NCBI GenBank assembly: GCA_025345505.1
Contig: JANVCC010000011.1
Span: 10,328,184 to 10,392,183, forward strand
Reading direction: 5' to 3'
DNA length: 64,000 nucleotides
Source: Todiramphus chloris collaris
Lineage: Eukaryota > Chordata > Aves > Coraciiformes > Alcedinidae
Position 1 is the first letter of the stretch; each line of letters opens with the position of its first letter. Shown one piece after another: positions 61,816 through 64,000 of this stretch. A program made the position numbers and the translations under genes. The notes under the pieces are model-generated. The model was not told where the DNA came from and did no database searches. It saw only the letters and a program-made list of their open reading frames with translations.

Positions 61816-64000
61816 GGCTAAACAAAGCAAATCACTATGATTAATACTGAGAACTTTATTTGGAAAAGCATATAGAATATAATCACTGCTTTGAGACTGA
61901 CTTAGTCTCACTGCAGGGTATTATCATAGCCTAAATTTGGCAGTTTACTTCCTTGGCTCTTTATACAGCTAAAGACTAGAGATATGCTCCTACAGAGCTT
62001 TATTCAGAGTGAGAACCTCACCTGGAATCATATTCTCCAAAACCATTGAGGGAACTCAACTACTGCAGAAGTAGCGCTTAAGTCTGGAGTTTACTGCTGG
62101 ACAGTGTATATACTATGATTTTGCCTCTAGCATCAATGAACATTTGTCTGTTAAAGAAGCTGACAGATCTGTATTCTCCTTGATCTTCTTTTACTTTCAT
62201 CTTAAAAGATATTTGCCCTTCTTTCACCTAGTGGCACCTCACCATCCTCCTCATTTCTCAAAGATATCTCCTAACAATGTTTTCAGACATCATTCCGCTG
62301 TTAAAAATCCAGCAATGACATCCATACAGGCCACCCGATTTAAAATTGTCTTACTTAGCCAGGCGACCTTCTGTAAGTTCCTTTTCAAGCCTGACCCCTC
62401 AGCTTTATGTTGCTAAGTAACGCTGTAATCTACCCAAGGACTTCTTCTTTATGCATGTAAGCCCTGGTACAGTTGCATAGGTAAAATACAGTAAGCAGCC
62501 TTCCAGTTCTGACAATTAACAATAACAAGGCCTCAGCTGAAGTGCTGATATTGACTAACCTTGGATTTTGCTAATAAACATCACAGATTTTGTTGTATGC
62601 CTCATATGGATCACATAGGATGCACTTCGGTACGAGCCTAGGACAAGGAAAGAACAAAGTGAATGGCGGAAGGGAGTGGAATGTTTCAACAGAGAGGGAA
62701 GGTTTGTGCTAAACTTCCAATGGGAGACACTGCTAAAAGAAATGGCAAAAGGAAAAGTATGAGGAAAGGTCATAAGAGATGAAAGAAAGCTAGTAAGGAA
62801 GAAAAAGAAAAGCAAGCAGGAGGATAAAGAGAGCTTCATGAAGAAGCTGAGGGACTATGACAAAAGCCAGAAACAGCGCAGCTTTAACAATGGCACTTCA
62901 GTAACAGAGGAGAAAAATCCAACCCAACAGCAGCCAGGAAAAGGCCTAGAGATACATAAAGCCTTCACTGAATAGGTGGGACACGAGCAAAAATGTAAAG
63001 AAGAGAAGAAAATTTGCACTAATATCTCAAACAATCTCTTATGAAAACAACTTTTCACAAATCAGCACTGCCAATACAGCTACACTACGTACAACACTTG
63101 CATGTAGAGCCTGCATCTGTCAATAAGAATGATTATTAATTTTGTGTTCATAGGTCATGTAAAAAGTCACAGAGTTTCTCTGTGATTTAGTTCTCCATCT
63201 GTAAAGCTGCCACATCTGCTTCATTAAAGGCGAAGAGGCAATAAATTGACAAGGAACAATACAATAATAAAGATACACACAGCAGCTGATTTAATGGCAA
63301 CATCAGGCTCAGTTCTTGATCAGAAAAAAATGCATATAAAACAGTGAAGCAGTCTTATATGTGTTATAATAAAAATATAAGCATATTCCAAAACAAATCT
63401 GAAAAGAGGACAATTCAAAATATTGGTATGAAATTACTGTGCACTCTTTGCTGTAGGCAGCCACAGGCTTCATTTCATTGTTACCTCCCATCTAGTAAGA
63501 TTTTTTTCCCCCTTCTGTACTCTTGATAATTGTCAAGGTTTAAAGGACACCGAAGAGCACAGGATGGGTTCATTAGAATTGCAAAGTATCACTGCCTACC
63601 ATTTGCAGCAGGGTACCATTCATCTCTGTTGCCACACCATACTGTGAGGTGGCACCAAAAAAACAGTTCCTGCAATCCAGAGCTAAGGAACGCTAATCAT
63701 CCTGCATCAGACCTCAAACCATGTGGTATTCAAGGTTCACTGTGGTTGAGAACATCTGTTCACAGCCATAAATGACTCACAAAGGCAATATGGGGTGGGC
63801 TTTGCGTTTTCGACATGACCAGCCTCTTTCTGTTGTCTAGAAGACCGACCTCTTGCATTTACGTAACCAGCTCTTCCTTCAATGAAGGACACTACTACCT
63901 CTCCTCGGACACTTTGAATACCAGGATGCTATCCACATTAAATAATGAACCTGATAGCCTCTTTCTTTGCATAGCTGCTGACTGGCAAAGGAACAATAAA
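61816..64000. other. unique DNA, no gene recognised
   Basis: No repeat family or exon is recognised to the end of the window. Short chance frames occur on both strands, including 62555-62839 (-), which is Ser/Phe/Leu-rich because of a purine-rich plus strand between 62640 and 62840. Confidence 0.55.

Noticed and set aside
1-64000. CRISPR arrays, tRNA/rRNA genes, bacterial-type operons
   Set aside because: No spaced direct-repeat array, no cloverleaf or B-box sequence and no dense tandem coding arrangement was seen on either strand by eye. A tRNAscan/Infernal run would be the decisive check.

Overview
This looks like nuclear DNA from a bird, most likely from a gene desert or a very large intron. 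The evidence is a set of CR1 LINE fragments in both orientations. Several carry the avian-style CR1 3' end: a short GGTTGGACTC-type block, a TTCCAAC block and an ATTCTATG tail repeat. There is also one solo LTR of the ERVL type common in bird genomes, and the base composition is AT-rich with long A/T tracts and microsatellites. The density of recognisable repeats is low, as is usual for birds. CR1 also occurs in crocodilians and turtles, so 'bird' is strong but not proven. I see no operons, bacterial-style genes, CRISPR arrays, tRNA or rRNA genes. I could not recognise any host protein-coding exon. Most open frames here are short chance frames, or lie inside LINE, LTR or microsatellite sequence.

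Layout. 1-6.4 kb: unique AT-rich DNA with one 50-bp CR1 tail (565-615). 6.43-7.0 kb: solo ERVL-type LTR, plus strand. 7-22.6 kb: unique DNA with A/T-rich tracts, a T/A hairpin (9.5 kb), a possible homeodomain-site-rich segment (14.0-14.2 kb) and a CR1 tail (15.7 kb). 22.6-26.3 kb: a repeat cluster with three CR1 pieces (minus, minus, plus) and a 115-bp AAAG/GA microsatellite. 28.3-28.55 kb: a duplicated pair of homeodomain-like motifs just upstream of the next LINE. 28.65-31.05 kb: the largest LINE remnant, a plus-strand CR1 with the ORF1/ORF2 junction, endonuclease motifs and most of the reverse transcriptase, cut short at its 3' side. 31.5-32.0 kb: an unexplained 498-bp minus-strand frame. 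32.5-32.9 kb: a G/T-rich island. 33-60 kb: mostly unique DNA. It contains a (TATC)n microsatellite broken by a 10-N assembly gap (40.06 kb), long A/T tracts, a perfect 22-bp palindrome (56.25 kb) and two small 21-bp tandem duplications. 60.0-61.8 kb: a minus-strand CR1 with the tail of the ORF1 esterase region, the endonuclease and the RT C-terminus, but with most of the RT deleted. 61.8-64 kb: unique DNA with nothing recognised.

How the parts relate. The LINE pieces are independent dead insertions from at least three CR1 lineages, judged by their tails and protein wording. Together they show the whole ORF1-end / EN / RT / 3'-tail layout of CR1. Nothing here amounts to a convincing new biological system. 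The items most worth checking are the unexplained minus-strand frame at 31.5-32.0 kb, the perfect palindrome at 56.25 kb, the duplicated homeodomain-like motif pair at 28.4-28.5 kb and the G/T-rich island at 32.5-32.9 kb.
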